Positions 1-5,466 are shown, counted from the stretch's first letter. The stretch is DNA of 5,466 bases from Chlamydiota bacterium (GCA_021772235.1 JAJFMI010000196.1:1-5466); one strand, 5' to 3'. Numbers and translations: made by a program. The notes: generated from the letters alone by a model not told the origin.

Positions 1-22
1 TAAAATTAAAATAAAAAGTAAA

Positions 23-595
23 TTAATTTTGAGGATCTCTTACAAAGATCACTTCTTTCTTGGTAGTTTGCTTGAGTGTGTTGTACGCTTTTTTTGCTGC
101 TATTTCTAGCTGCAAATCATCTATTCCGGAAAATGGCCAAAAGAAAAATAATCTTTTCTTTTTATCGAACCTTTTTTCATTTAGATAACTACAAACATTA
201 TTAGGAATTTCATTGCTAATTAAGTGTTCTAGCTCAAATTTATTGTAGTGAGTGTCTCGAAAATCAATAGACTTATCGGTACAAGGATTGATTTCAACAT
301 CGTCTATATCAATAAAGCGCACTTGTAGATTAAAATTTGGCGTTTTTTTCCAAGAAGTATTCAGGCTTCCATCCCACACGAGTTTTGCCGTGATGATGGC
401 AAACCCAACAAGCGGAAATGTCTTGTTCTGTTTTACATAACCCAATACAGAAATGGCAGCGCCAGCAAGAGAAGTGCCTATTCCGACAAAACTGGCTTTT
501 TGAATGCTTTCAAAACTGAGAGCAGCAGCTCCAGTAAGTAATCCAAGGTTAAGAGCTGTCGCTAAAGTGGGTAACTGGCAATTTATCCTATTCAT
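23..595 (-). CDS. unrecognised membrane protein, 190 aa, last gene of a four-gene operon
   Basis: I do not recognise this protein. The N-terminal 75 residues are largely hydrophobic and read as two or three membrane segments (about 11-28, 35-53 and 59-74), rich in Gly and Ala. The remaining ~115 residues are polar and mixed-charge, with an acidic patch near 95-111 (FIDIDDVEIN), a basic stretch at 141-148, and an aromatic cluster FFFWPF at 150-155. This suggests a membrane-embedded head with a soluble tail. The ATG at 595-593 overlaps the TGA of the upstream hydrolase as ATGA, so the start is well supported and translation is probably coupled. Sampled lines of the gene are about 28-38% GC, below the ~45-50% of the upstream operon genes, so it may be a later addition. 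An Inc-like or other host-facing protein is possible, but there is no conserved motif to show it. The reading frame is solid; the function is unknown. Confidence 0.8.
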   Translation of the reverse strand: MNRINCQLPTLATALNLGLLTGAAALSFESIQKASFVGIGTSLAGAAISVLGYVKQNKTFPLVGFAIITAKLVWDGSLNTSWKKTPNFNLQVRFIDIDDVEINPCTDKSIDFRDTHYNKFELEHLISNEIPNNVCSYLNEKRFDKKKRLFFFWPFSGIDDLQLEIAAKKAYNTLKQTTKKEVIFVRDPQN

Positions 596-1407
596 CGTAA
601 TATTTTCGATAGTTGATTTTTATAGCTCTCTGCTAGGTAAATTTTGCAGTGGGAATAGCCCTCGATTGTTGTGAGGGATGTTTCTGTGCGTCCTTTTAGT
701 AGGTCTAGAAGGCGAAGGGAGCAATCGTAGGCGATCACTTCGTCTTCTTTTCCATGAAAGATATGCACGGGGCAGGTGACTTTTTGGATCCACTGATCTG
801 TCGGCATGGGGTATTTTAGGATCGCTTTGATGAGCATGGGTGGGATCCACTCTTTTGCTCTGCAGGCGGAATCGTAGAGGCTGTAATAGGGGGATTCAAG
901 CAGGAGCATTTTTGGATTGTTTTTCGCGGCGATATAAGTCGCAACGCCTGTTCCAAGCGAACTGCCGTAGATTGCAAGGTGCTCTTCGCCAAAGCGTTTT
1001 TTTGCATAGGAGTAGACATGTTCGGCATCAGAAAGAAGCGCTTCGTAGGAAATTTTTCCACGGCTTTTCCCAGATCCGCGGTAATCCATCATGAGCACAT
1101 CATAACCACGGGATGTGAAATCTTGGGTGGTTTCTCCCCATGGGAACTCTAGATTTCCGCCGCGTCCTTTGTAATAGACGATGGTGCCTTTGGAGTTTTC
1201 TGCAGGTACATAGATCGCGTGAAGTTTTGCTCCGTCATCTGTATTGAGGGTGATTTCTTCATAGGAAAAATCAAAGGAAAATTTATGGTCTTCAGGGAGG
1301 GGTCTAAAGCGGAATAGCTCCCTATCTTGTGTAAGATAGACGAAGCTAATTGGAGCAGTTAAAAGAAGTATCGCTAAGCTAAAAGAGTAAAATTTCCAAC
1401 GTTTCAT
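592..1407 (-). CDS. membrane-anchored alpha/beta hydrolase (BEM46/ABHD13-like, S33-type)
   Basis: Serine hydrolase of the alpha/beta fold, 271 residues, the usual size for BEM46/ABHD13-type enzymes. A basic N-terminus (MKRWK) and a hydrophobic segment at about 8-25 act as a signal anchor or uncleaved signal peptide, as no clear AxA site follows; the catalytic domain should lie outside the inner membrane. The oxyanion-strand region is YYKGRGGN (78-85). The strand before the helix cap reads VLMMDYRGSGKSRG (104-117), typical of the family. The nucleophile elbow is G148-S-S150-L-G152, the acid is probably Asp222 in HGKEDEV (218-224), and the general base is His253 in GYSHC (250-254), so the triad is complete. 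Substrate cannot be read from sequence; an ester, thioester or lipid is likely. It lies 24 bp after the PhzF-like gene and overlaps the next gene by 4 bp. The ribosome binding site sits unusually close to the ATG, but no alternative start is available nearby. Confidence 0.9.
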   Translation of the reverse strand: MKRWKFYSFSLAILLLTAPISFVYLTQDRELFRFRPLPEDHKFSFDFSYEEITLNTDDGAKLHAIYVPAENSKGTIVYYKGRGGNLEFPWGETTQDFTSRGYDVLMMDYRGSGKSRGKISYEALLSDAEHVYSYAKKRFGEEHLAIYGSSLGTGVATYIAAKNNPKMLLLESPYYSLYDSACRAKEWIPPMLIKAILKYPMPTDQWIQKVTCPVHIFHGKEDEVIAYDCSLRLLDLLKGRTETSLTTIEGYSHCKIYLAESYKNQLSKILR

Positions 1408-1408
1408 G

Positions 1409-1413
1409 CTCCT
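1409..1413 (-). promoter_or_regulatory. ribosome binding site of the hydrolase, unusually close to the start
   Basis: On the minus strand the sequence reads TAGGAGC followed directly by the ATG at 1407-1405. The AGGAG core is separated from the start codon by a single base, against the usual 5-9. No in-frame ATG exists before residue 106, so this start is still the best choice. Confidence 0.5.
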
Positions 1414-1431
1414 ATTTTAGGCTACTTTTGA

Positions 1432-2325
1432 TTAATATTCAAGTAAGGTTTCGCATAGGTGATAGGCTGAGGTTTGTACTTGTGCAGAGTTTTTTTGAAT
1501 GTGGATGTTCGCACGGCCGGGGCGGCCAAGAAAATCGCCTTGTTCAAGCACGAGTGTTTTAGGTTCTTTTTTGATCCAGCCGCATCTGTTAAGAAAATGG
1601 GCGACTCCACCAGGTATCGCACCTAAAAAACTCTGTTCTTTTTGCGATAGCCAGGGTGTCCAAGAGCGCGCATGTGCGTGGTGTTTGGATTCCATCGTTT
1701 CAGGTGAAATAAAGGAAATGGTCGCAAGGTTTTTTTCGCGTAGATAGGGGAGGGCGAATTGCGCATCTAAGTTGATTTCTGCAAGGTTTTCCAATTTTGG
1801 TGTGGGAAGGTAGAGGTGGCGGGCACTTTTTTCAATGAGGGGGGCGTGATTAGGATCGAGTAAGTGTGTGGGAAGACCAAGGCGTAGGGCGATTTGGTCG
1901 AGACGTTCGTTGCATGTTTCTAATGTGATCTCTTTCATATCGTAGGTTATGGAAGCGGTATTTTCCGCTTTCATCTCAACATGAAAGGGGTAGAGGTTTC
2001 CTCCTGCTTCGATTTTAAAGGGGTAGCTTTTCCCTTTTTTGACGCCAAAGAGACCTTGGCCTGAAACGCAGGTAAGGGCGGCGAGAGCAGAGCTTACGCA
2101 AAATTTGATCTCTTCTCCGTTGTTTGTAAAAAAACGCAGAGTGAAATCGCCTTTTTTGCTGGGGTAGACGTAGGCGACATTTGTTGGCGCCATTTCATTT
2201 GCGACGGTTTCAAGCTCTTCATCATTCATGCCTTCTGCGCCAAAAATCACACTGGCAGGGCAGCCTTGGAATGCTTTATCTGTAAACGTATCAACTTGAT
2301 GAATATGAAGTTTTCTTTTACTCAT
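1432..2325 (-). CDS. PhzF-fold protein with substituted catalytic residues
   Basis: Member of the PhzF family (DapF-like fold; PhzF isomerises dihydro-3-hydroxyanthranilate in phenazine synthesis), 297 residues from the chosen start, close to family length. The N-terminus reads HQVDTFTDKAFQGCPASVIF (9-28), matching the family's D-x-F-T-x-x-x-F-x-G-N-P signature with Asn changed to Cys. Then follow NEMAPTNVAYV (43-53), LRFFTNNGEEIKFC (63-76) and, near the C-terminus, EQGDFLGRPG (261-270), matching the family's Q-G-x-x-x-G-R-P-G motif. By my alignment to Pseudomonas PhzF, the catalytic Glu45, His74 and Asp208 correspond to Asn49, Ser78 and Gln231, so isomerase activity is doubtful. I chose the ATG at 2325-2323 over an upstream in-frame ATG at 2379 because homology begins just after it, a ribosome binding site precedes it, and the overlap with the AsmA-like gene shrinks from 62 to 8 bp. 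No phenazine genes are nearby. Confidence 0.85.
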   Translation of the reverse strand: MSKRKLHIHQVDTFTDKAFQGCPASVIFGAEGMNDEELETVANEMAPTNVAYVYPSKKGDFTLRFFTNNGEEIKFCVSSALAALTCVSGQGLFGVKKGKSYPFKIEAGGNLYPFHVEMKAENTASITYDMKEITLETCNERLDQIALRLGLPTHLLDPNHAPLIEKSARHLYLPTPKLENLAEINLDAQFALPYLREKNLATISFISPETMESKHHAHARSWTPWLSQKEQSFLGAIPGGVAHFLNRCGWIKKEPKTLVLEQGDFLGRPGRANIHIQKNSAQVQTSAYHLCETLLEY

Positions 2326-3025
2326 TAATGGCCTCACCAAATAACCCCTGTAGTGGGGCGAGTTTTCCATCACTATCAATTCCTTTGATTATGCCTTGGA
2401 TCATATTTTGCAAATTTTCGATGCTAAAGATTTCATCAAGCATTTGCTGAATTACGATGTCCATAATCACGGAACTAGGGATGCCGCCTTCGCTGGAGAC
2501 GTTATTGAGTTCAATTTTATCTATTGGTTTGAGGCGTTTGACTTTACCTCTCTCATTTGTGTAGGCAAGGTCTATATTGATATTATGCAATACGAGTTTG
2601 CGAATAAGAACGCTCTTTTTTTCTCCGCTATCATCTGAGGCGTTCTGTTTGATGTTGCTCATGATCGTTGTCCAATTGCCGTTTGCGCTTCCCTTTTTAT
2701 CAAACTCTACGCCAACGTAGATGTTTTTTGCATCGACTTTATCAATAACGATATTGTCATCGAGATACCGTGAAAGAGGGGCGTCGATCTCCGCTTTTTG
2801 AATTGTCAATGCTTTGGAAAGTACGCGTCCTGGCGGGTTGCCCATATAAAAACGACGTACATTGATTCGATCAAAGGTTGCGCCAATATCACCGATCGTT
2901 ACGGTAACGCCCGCTTCTTTGGAAAGTTTTGTGGTAACCCAAGAGGGAACCATATTCCATGCGAAGAATCCAGCTGCAAAAAGTAGGATAACAATAATAA
3001 TGAAGAATTTAAAAAATGTTTTCAT
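2318..3025 (-). CDS. short AsmA-like periplasmic envelope protein
   Basis: Looks like an N-terminal AsmA-type domain, a family linked to phospholipid transport between the membranes and to outer-membrane assembly. A hydrophobic segment at about 5-24 after MKTFFK anchors it in the inner membrane with the rest in the periplasm. The body alternates short amphipathic beta strands: VTVTIGDIGATFDRINV (40-56), LTIQKAEIDAPLSRYLDDN (73-91), IVIDKVDAKNIYVGVEF (92-108), then a GNWTTIM segment (116-122) that resembles the GNW motif frequent in AsmA proteins, and VLIRKLVLHNINIDLAY (139-155). The C-terminal ~50 residues are mostly helical (IMDIVIQQMLDEIFSIENLQ, 187-206). At 235 residues it is far shorter than E. 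coli AsmA, TamB or YhdP, so it may be a minimal or partner-dependent form. It is the first gene of the minus-strand operon and diverges from the YejM/LtaS-like gene. A ribosome binding site (AGG at 3033-3031) lies five bases before the ATG. Family call by pattern, moderately sure. Confidence 0.75.
   Translation of the reverse strand: MKTFFKFFIIIVILLFAAGFFAWNMVPSWVTTKLSKEAGVTVTIGDIGATFDRINVRRFYMGNPPGRVLSKALTIQKAEIDAPLSRYLDDNIVIDKVDAKNIYVGVEFDKKGSANGNWTTIMSNIKQNASDDSGEKKSVLIRKLVLHNINIDLAYTNERGKVKRLKPIDKIELNNVSSEGGIPSSVIMDIVIQQMLDEIFSIENLQNMIQGIIKGIDSDGKLAPLQGLFGEAINE
2332..2338 (-). promoter_or_regulatory. ribosome binding site deciding the PhzF-like start
   Basis: The minus strand reads GGTGAGG, six bases before the ATG at 2325-2323, inside the last codons of the AsmA-like gene. 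This supports the shorter 297-residue product over the 315-residue alternative. Confidence 0.65.
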
Positions 3026-3034
3026 AGGTACCTA

Positions 3035-3048
3035 TTCATGATCATGAA
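3035..3048. promoter_or_regulatory. perfect 14-bp palindrome, possible operator
   Basis: TTCATGATCATGAA is identical to its reverse complement and lies between the divergent genes, 9 bp upstream of the AsmA-like start and just upstream of the candidate -10 box for the plus-strand gene. Position and symmetry would suit a dimeric regulator controlling both directions. With no spacer it is equally compatible with chance in AT-rich DNA. I do not recognise it as the site of a known regulator. Confidence 0.35.
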
Positions 3049-3092
3049 AAAAAAGCGATTAATTGTGTAGAATTTTTTTTCCAGTTTAGGTT

Positions 3093-3100
3093 TAAGGAGG
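3093..3100 (+). promoter_or_regulatory. strong ribosome binding site with only two bases to the start
   Basis: TAAGGAGG is a near-perfect match to the 16S anti-Shine-Dalgarno sequence, but it lies only two bases before the ATG at 3103-3105. There is no alternative ATG, GTG or TTG in the first ten codons, so the start stands. Confidence 0.6.
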
Positions 3101-3102
3101 AT

Positions 3103-4980
3103 ATGAATCGTGTCAATTATCTTTTCTACGGCCTCTTTTTTATTGCTCTCTATACTCTAACAGCTTTTCACGCGCTCTGGGTTCATCACCTCTCTCCCGC
3201 TGCGCGCACTTCTTTTCTAATGGTGGCATTCATTCAATGCGCACTTGAGGTTTTGGCATTAATTGCGATTGGCAGGTTAATTAAAAACTTTTTACCTAAA
3301 GCCTTTTATTGGGTATTCGTCTCGCTTGTTTTTTTATGGTTACTTCTCCACGTCGCCGATTTTTTTGTTATGCGCATGTGCAATTTGAGTTTTTGGTACG
3401 CCCTTGACACGTTCATTATGCGTGAGCGCTTTTCTAATTTAGTGGAGCTACTGCATCAAACGGGTGTGGCGATCTCTCTTTGGATTGTTTTGTTAATTGG
3501 ACTACTGCTTCTGCCTGTTATAGGACTTGCTCTCTATCGCTTAAGTGACAAGCTTTCGAAAAAATACCAGCTAGCGCTTTCCCATAAGCATCTTTTCTCC
3601 ACTATGATTCTTTTTGCGGGAGGGATGATCCTTTGGGATGTCACACACTGGGGTCTGATCCATGCTGTCGATTATCAGCGTTTTGCAAAAGTACTTCCTT
3701 GGAAGCGCACGCTCATTAAGCCTGAGCGCGAAAATTTTATTTTTGCTCATACGCTTCAAAGGCCTCAAGAGGAGCGCCGCGGGCAAATCATGCTCGCAAA
3801 TATGAAACCAAAACTCGAACGCAATCCTAATATCTATTTTTTCGTTGTAGAGAGTTTGCGTGGGGATTTTCTTACCTCATCTGTTGCACCCAACCTTTCG
3901 CAATTTCGGGAGGAAAATCTTTCAGCAGCTCTAGGTTTAAGCAATGCAAATGCGACGCATCCTTCCTGGTTTACGATTTTTCATAGTAAATACCCATACG
4001 AGTGGGTGGAGATGAAAAATCGGGGCTGGCAATCGGGGAGTTTTGGCCTTGCGATGATGAAGAAGCTCGGCTATAAAATTCGCCTCTACACATCGGCTCA
4101 GCTGAACTACTATGGAATGGACGAGCTCGTTTTTGGACACGAAAAACATCTTGTGGATCACTATGAGTTCTACCCGCATTATCCACCAAAAGAAGCGGCC
4201 GAATCAGACAGGGAAGTGATGAGCGCCATAGAAAGAGATTTAGAAGATCCAGAGCTACGCGCAGGAAATCTCTTTATTGTCTTCTTAGACTCTACGCATT
4301 TTAACTATAGTTTTCCTAATGAAATGGAGACGCCATTTACTCCCTACTCTGAATCAATTAGCATGATCACTTCATCAATGACAAGATCAGGAATTGAAGA
4401 GATCAAAAACCGTTACCGTAACTCGATCTACTTTGTCGATCAATTGTTTGGTAGCTTTACACAAAAGCTAAAAGAGCAAAAGCTTTACAAAGACGCCGTT
4501 GTATTTTTTACAGGCGACCATGGCGAGGAATTTTTCGAGCGAGGCCATCTTTTTCACTCCACAGAACTCAACCGCGAACAACTGAGTGTTCCTCTTTATA
4601 TGAAAATGGGGCTTTTTAAAGGTGAGCTACCTATCGCCTCGCACATGAATATGATCCCAACACTTTTGGATTACCTCACAAAAGGTCACGAATACCGCCA
4701 TCTTGTGCAGGGGGATTCGTTAATCAATCCGACCCAGCCCGGTTATGTGATCTCCTTTATGAATAATTGGAATCGCGATCCAACCGAATTCCAGATCCAC
4801 AACGGCCAGCAATCCCTCCACGCCCGGTATTCAGATGATCTCTATAACTCCAATACTGTCGAAATCCTAGAAATCCGCAATATCGATGGCGAGAGCCTTT
4901 TTTATGGCTCTAAACAAGAGCAGAAGGCTGCTGCTGAGCTTCTTTTCCCTGAAGCTCTCGCCCCTCTCTACGGTAACTGA
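3103..4980 (+). CDS. membrane phosphotransferase/hydrolase of the alkaline phosphatase (sulfatase) superfamily, YejM/LtaS-like
   Basis: Five hydrophobic segments (about 7-27, 37-59, 68-90, 123-146, 164-180) precede a soluble domain from about residue 240, the layout of LtaS, EptA and YejM/PbgA. The catalytic domain opens with NIYFFVVESLRGDF (243-256); Glu250 is the likely first metal ligand. Thr285 in ATHPSWF (284-290) sits where sulfatases carry the formylglycine of C-x-P-S-R, so this is a Thr-type phosphotransferase or phosphodiesterase rather than a true sulfatase. LDSTHFNY (395-402) supplies a possible substrate-binding His399. The C-terminal metal site is FTGDHGEEFFERGH (469-482), with Asp472 and His473, followed by His485 and the family pattern REQLSVPLYM (491-500), close to YejM. 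At 625 residues the length fits. The likely substrate is an envelope lipid such as a phospholipid head group or LPS, by family only. It diverges from the AsmA-like gene across 77 bp, hinting at a shared envelope role. No terminator follows. Confidence 0.88.
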   Translation: MNRVNYLFYGLFFIALYTLTAFHALWVHHLSPAARTSFLMVAFIQCALEVLALIAIGRLIKNFLPKAFYWVFVSLVFLWLLLHVADFFVMRMCNLSFWYALDTFIMRERFSNLVELLHQTGVAISLWIVLLIGLLLLPVIGLALYRLSDKLSKKYQLALSHKHLFSTMILFAGGMILWDVTHWGLIHAVDYQRFAKVLPWKRTLIKPERENFIFAHTLQRPQEERRGQIMLANMKPKLERNPNIYFFVVESLRGDFLTSSVAPNLSQFREENLSAALGLSNANATHPSWFTIFHSKYPYEWVEMKNRGWQSGSFGLAMMKKLGYKIRLYTSAQLNYYGMDELVFGHEKHLVDHYEFYPHYPPKEAAESDREVMSAIERDLEDPELRAGNLFIVFLDSTHFNYSFPNEMETPFTPYSESISMITSSMTRSGIEEIKNRYRNSIYFVDQLFGSFTQKLKEQKLYKDAVVFFTGDHGEEFFERGHLFHSTELNREQLSVPLYMKMGLFKGELPIASHMNMIPTLLDYLTKGHEYRHLVQGDSLINPTQPGYVISFMNNWNRDPTEFQIHNGQQSLHARYSDDLYNSNTVEILEIRNIDGESLFYGSKQEQKAAAELLFPEALAPLYGN

Positions 4981-4998
4981 TTCATTTATAGCGACATA

Positions 4999-5060
4999 AA
5001 AACCCTTTAAAATTAATTATTCATATGTTAATATTTAATTTAACATTAATTAAAAGGTTT
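4999..5060 (+). promoter_or_regulatory. AT-rich inverted repeat over the leader and ribosome binding site
   Basis: The leader can fold on itself. AAA at 5000-5002 pairs with TTT at 5058-5060, CCTTT at 5004-5008 with AAAGG at 5053-5057, and AATTAAT at 5011-5017 with ATTAATT at 5045-5051. An inner GTTAA/TTAAC stem (5027-5031 with 5040-5044, extendable to seven pairs) sits above them. The CCTTT arm would mask the ribosome binding site at 5052-5057. It has no U-tract, so it is not a standard terminator. The low complexity makes chance pairing a real alternative. Confidence 0.35.
5052..5057 (+). promoter_or_regulatory. ribosome binding site deciding the start of the Inc-like gene
   Basis: AAAAGG lies six bases before the ATG at 5064-5066. 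The earlier in-frame ATG at 5025 has no such site, so the shorter 109-residue product is preferred. Confidence 0.55.
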
Positions 5061-5063
5061 AAT

Positions 5064-5393
5064 ATGTTTCTAAATGGAGTCAGAAAACAAGAGGGTTTGC
5101 AATTAAAAACCAGAGTAGTTGAAGATCCTCCTATCCCAAAAAAAATCTCATCACTTAAGTCCAATTCTTCTTATTCTTTAAAAGGGAAAGGAAGATTACT
5201 TGAGGATGCGGGACCCGCTGCAGTAGAAGGCGTGCTGAAAACTATTCTTACAGCAGCAGTTGTGCTAGGAATTGTGATCGTTTCACTTCCATTACTTATT
5301 CCAATATTAGGAGTGGGGATTCTCATGTGCATCATCCTCACCCCCTTCATTATGATCACAGAGCATAACAATAAAAATTTAAAATCGAAATAA
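5064..5393 (+). CDS. small protein with bilobed hydrophobic domain, candidate inclusion membrane (Inc) protein
   Basis: No family recognised by sequence. The 109-residue product has a polar, Pro/Ser/Lys-rich N-terminal half (1-55, with EDPPIPKK at 20-27 and SNSSYS at 33-38) and no classical signal peptide. A continuous hydrophobic stretch follows at about 57-99, broken near the middle by PLLIP (76-80), then a short polar tail (HNNKNLKSK). Two adjacent hydrophobic helices of about 40 residues with both ends polar is the hallmark of chlamydial Inc proteins, which are type III secreted into the vacuole membrane with both ends in the host cytosol. That assignment is inference; a small inner-membrane protein is the alternative. 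The start at 5064 is chosen for its ribosome binding site over the ATG at 5025, which would add a 13-residue extension. It ends in tandem in-frame TAA codons. The next gene starts 12 bp later, so the two are probably co-transcribed. Confidence 0.75.
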   Translation: MFLNGVRKQEGLQLKTRVVEDPPIPKKISSLKSNSSYSLKGKGRLLEDAGPAAVEGVLKTILTAAVVLGIVIVSLPLLIPILGVGILMCIILTPFIMITEHNNKNLKSK

Positions 5394-5405
5394 TAAGGAA
5401 TATTT

Positions 5406-5466
5406 ATGTCATCAATAGCAACCGTAGTCGAGTATAAAAACAACTTCTGGGCCATTACCAAAGTTG
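5406..5466 (+). CDS. start of an unidentified gene, truncated by the window edge
   Basis: An open frame begins at the ATG at 5406-5408, with AAGGAA (5395-5400) five bases before it as ribosome binding site. It runs to the window end for 20 codons (MSSIATVVEY, then KNNFWAITKV). It lies 12 bp downstream of the Inc-like gene on the same strand, consistent with an operon. Too little is present for any functional call. The visible residues are not strongly hydrophobic and show no signal peptide. Confidence 0.6.
   Translation, partial: MSSIATVVEYKNNFWAITKV

Larger units (their letters stand above)
3026..3102. promoter_or_regulatory. divergent intergenic region with the promoters for both operons
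   Basis: These 77 bp separate the divergent starts at 3025 (minus) and 3103 (plus), so both promoters should be here or extend slightly into the genes. The region is AT-rich, with A and T runs at 3047-3054 and 3073-3080. On the plus strand TAGAAT at 3068-3073 is one base away from the TATAAT consensus and would give a short leader, but no good -35 box sits 17 bp upstream (TGAAAA at 3045-3050). No convincing minus-strand -10/-35 pair was seen. The 14-bp palindrome listed separately is its most distinctive element. Confidence 0.5.

Noticed and set aside
1432..2325. A phenazine biosynthesis locus
   Set aside because: No other phz genes are present, and the only PhzF-like protein appears to lack the catalytic residues.
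2326..2379. An 18-residue N-terminal extension of the PhzF-like protein from the ATG at 2379
   Set aside because: It has no ribosome binding site, would overlap the AsmA-like gene by 62 bp and lies outside the family homology, which begins right after the ATG at 2325.
4981..5062. A rho-independent terminator after the YejM/LtaS-like gene
   Set aside because: The inverted repeats are AT-rich, not GC-rich, and no U-tract follows the stem; the right arm holds a ribosome binding site instead.
5025..5063. A 13-residue N-terminal extension of the Inc-like protein from the ATG at 5025
   Set aside because: No ribosome binding site precedes it and the extension is encoded by low-complexity AT-rich leader, while the ATG at 5064 has AAAAGG at good spacing.
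5171..5461. Antisense open frame of 96 codons opposite the Inc-like gene
   Set aside because: It is the mirror of a real hydrophobic coding region, covers two sense genes and has no plausible start signal.
1..5466. A defence system, toxin-antitoxin pair, CRISPR array, mobile element or tRNA
   Set aside because: No diagnostic motif, direct repeat array, terminal inverted repeat, transposase or cloverleaf was found on either strand; the genes read as envelope and membrane functions.

Overview
This window looks like part of a Gram-negative genome of moderate to low GC. An environmental, amoeba-associated Chlamydiota genome (Parachlamydia, Waddlia or Simkania type) is my best guess. The grounds are the small AT-rich genes at each end encoding proteins with paired hydrophobic lobes, one of them resembling a chlamydial inclusion membrane (Inc) protein, together with the general look of the envelope genes. 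This is inference from protein style. No marker gene is present, and other intracellular gamma-proteobacteria are not excluded.

Layout. Positions 23-3025 hold four genes on the minus strand, read from right to left: a short AsmA-like envelope protein (2318-3025), a PhzF-fold protein (1432-2325), a membrane-anchored alpha/beta hydrolase (592-1407) and an unrecognised membrane protein (23-595). They are tightly packed, with an 8-bp overlap, a 24-bp gap and a 4-bp ATGA overlap, so they very probably form one operon. A 77-bp divergent intergenic region (3026-3102) carries a perfect 14-bp palindrome. To the right, on the plus strand, lies a five-helix membrane phosphotransferase or hydrolase of the alkaline phosphatase/sulfatase superfamily, of YejM/PbgA or LtaS style (3103-4980). 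After an AT-rich leader that can fold over the ribosome binding site comes a 109-residue Inc-like protein (5064-5393), then the first 20 codons of another gene (from 5406).

How the genes may work together. An AsmA-like protein (a family linked to phospholipid movement between membranes) faces a YejM/LtaS-like enzyme (a family acting on or sensing envelope lipids), which suggests a divergent envelope-lipid locus. The membrane-anchored hydrolase could act on lipid or ester substrates in the same place. The PhzF-fold protein has lost the three residues I align with the PhzF catalytic Glu, His and Asp, so its role is open.

I found no tRNA, rRNA, CRISPR array, insertion sequence, phage gene or recognisable defence system. 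The most notable points are the altered PhzF active site, the Inc-like small protein with its structured leader, and the translationally coupled AT-rich membrane gene at the end of the operon.
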